From Actinomycetota bacterium (GTDB taxonomy: Bacteria; Actinomycetota; Humimicrobiia; Humimicrobiales; Humimicrobiaceae), in NCBI GenBank assembly GCA_023488645.1, contig JAMDDL010000129.1:1-7294 (forward strand): a stretch of DNA of 7,294 nucleotides, read 5' to 3'. Shown here in pieces: positions 6,129 to 7,294 of the stretch (within the stretch, counting starts at the first letter, position 1; the number at the start of each line of letters is the position of its first letter). A program made the position numbers and the translations under genes. Below the pieces are notes generated by a model, which saw only the letters and a list, made by a program, of their open reading frames with translations, searched no databases and was not told the DNA's origin.

Positions 6129-7294
6129 TTGTATTTAAAAAATATTCACTTGAGGGGATTTAAATCATTTGGAGTTAAAAGCAGCCTGGTCTTTGAGCCG
6201 GGAATAAGCATAATAGTCGGTCCTAATGGCAGCGGTAAAAGTAATATTGTTGATGCGATCTCCTGGGTTCTTGGTGAACAAAGCCCGAAATCCTTAAGAA
6301 GCAGCTCAATGGGAGATATAATTTTCAAAAGTAAAAATGAAGAACTTGCCATTGCTGAAGTTTCTCTTGTCTTTGATAATACTGAAAGAACTTTTCCCCT
6401 GGATTTTGCAGAAGTAAAATTCACAAGAAGGACTTATATTAAAGGCGGAAGCGAATATTTCATAAATTCTTCTCCGTGCAGACTTGCCGACATTCAGGAT
6501 CTGATTGCAGAAAGCGGCATAGGCAGAGGTCTTTATACAATAATAAACCAGGGTCAGATAAACAATGTTATTCTTAACAAACCTTCAGACCGGAAGCATA
6601 TTATTGATGAAATAATTGGAGTATCAAGGCATAAAATAAGAAGGGACAAATCAAGAGTAAAGCTTGATTTCTGCGAAAATGATATCAGCAGGATAAATGA
6701 TTTGCTTCATGAAGTTAAAAGAACCATGGATCCTCTTGCTGTTGAAGCGCAAAAATCAAAACTGTTCTTTGATTTATCACAGGAAATAAAATATGAGGAA
6801 ATTTCCTTGTTTATTGCAAATATGAATAATCTTAATAAAAAATGGGATGAGCAGTTAAAAGTTTCAAAGAAAAATTCTGATGAATTAATTGAGATTGATA
6901 AAAAAATTTATTTAATAAATTCCCAAAAAAAGGAATTTGAAAATTTCTTTTATCAGGAAAGGGAAAGCTTCAATGAACTGGAAAACAGCTTAAATGCTTT
7001 TAATTTGCTTGAAAGCAGATTAAAAAATTTAGAATCAATGACAGGCAGTCAGCAGATTTCAGTTGAAACGATTATAAACATGATAAATTTCAGTATTAAA
7101 GATCTTTCAGGTTCTTTTAATAATAAAAAAGAAGCATATAACAGGGAAAGGCAAATTAAAGAAGAAACAGAAATTAAATCCTTAATTAAAAAAGTTGATG
7201 AATTATTAATAACAACTGATGAATTGTTTAAAAAGCTCAGTAATTGGGTAAGCAAAAGCTATATAAATGATTTAAATAATTACAAAGATGTGAT
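6129..7294 (+). CDS. smc: Chromosome partition protein SMC, N-terminal part (3' truncated by window)
   Basis: SMC is the ATPase of the bacterial condensin complex (with ScpA and ScpB) that compacts and aligns the chromosome. The frame is open from a TTG at 6129 to the window edge, 388 complete codons. It starts MYLKNIHLRGFKSFG, followed by the Walker A loop GPNGSGKS (31-38), the conserved WVLGEQ (46-51), an FTRRTY segment (98-103), SGIGR (129-133) and the Q-loop region NQGQINNV (140-147). From about residue 167 it turns into the long charged coiled-coil arm. The hinge, signature motif and Walker B lie beyond the window. Family members run about 1,150-1,200 residues, so roughly a third is visible. 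One oddity is that the block after the Q-loop, normally EEAAG, reads DEIIG (160-164). It follows rnc by 98 nt; that gap holds AT-rich dyads but no clear promoter or terminator. Confidence 0.94.
   Translation, partial: MYLKNIHLRGFKSFGVKSSLVFEPGISIIVGPNGSGKSNIVDAISWVLGEQSPKSLRSSSMGDIIFKSKNEELAIAEVSLVFDNTERTFPLDFAEVKFTRRTYIKGGSEYFINSSPCRLADIQDLIAESGIGRGLYTIINQGQINNVILNKPSDRKHIIDEIIGVSRHKIRRDKSRVKLDFCENDISRINDLLHEVKRTMDPLAVEAQKSKLFFDLSQEIKYEEISLFIANMNNLNKKWDEQLKVSKKNSDELIEIDKKIYLINSQKKEFENFFYQERESFNELENSLNAFNLLESRLKNLESMTGSQQISVETIINMINFSIKDLSGSFNNKKEAYNRERQIKEETEIKSLIKKVDELLITTDELFKKLSNWVSKSYINDLNNYKDV

Overview
The window is AT-rich bacterial chromosome with every supported gene on the + strand: the conserved housekeeping cluster [coiled-coil protein] - rpmF - plsX - acpP - rnc - smc, interrupted by two acetyl-CoA metabolism genes. 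A DivIVA/SepIVA-like coiled-coil protein followed by rpmF, rnc and smc is an arrangement I associate with Actinomycetota and some Gram-positive lineages. The SMC head (an 'SGIGR' segment and a 'QGQ' Q-loop) also reads more like actinobacterial SMC than Bacillus or Proteobacteria SMC. With the low G+C and an ADP-forming acetyl-CoA synthetase, typical of anaerobes, I infer an uncultured low-GC anaerobic lineage, possibly deep-branching Actinomycetota. This placement is tentative.

Layout: 2-304 is the 3' end of a coiled-coil protein. 305-490 is a 186-nt gap with promoter-like hexamers and a perfect 17-bp palindrome. 491-700 is rpmF (ribosomal protein L32, TTG start). 701-779 is a gap with AU-rich inverted repeats. 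780-2879 is a single-chain ADP-forming acetate-CoA ligase (alpha-beta fusion). 2925-3986 is a BioD-like P-loop plus DRTGG protein. 4025-5020 is plsX (TTG start, no Shine-Dalgarno). 5065-5298 is acpP, preceded by an inverted repeat. 5326-6030 is rnc. 6129 to the window edge is the N-terminal part of smc (TTG start), still open at the end.

Together the genes cover translation (L32), chromosome organisation (SMC), RNA processing (RNase III), and the entry to fatty-acid and phospholipid synthesis (PlsX, ACP). The inserted pair links acetyl-CoA and acetate conversion, with ATP formation or use, to that lipid block. The DRTGG protein resembles the N-terminal part of long phosphotransacetylases but lacks the catalytic PTA domain, so a regulatory or sensing role is possible but unproven. 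Gaps from rpmF to rnc are short (27 to 79 nt) with no convincing terminator, so rpmF to rnc is probably one transcript, perhaps continuing into smc across a 98-nt gap.

I do not see a clearly new system. The best leads are the acetyl-CoA gene pair inside the rpmF-plsX junction, the palindrome upstream of rpmF, the completely G-free leader of plsX, and the altered motif after the SMC Q-loop. No tRNA, rRNA, CRISPR, transposase or attachment site was recognised.
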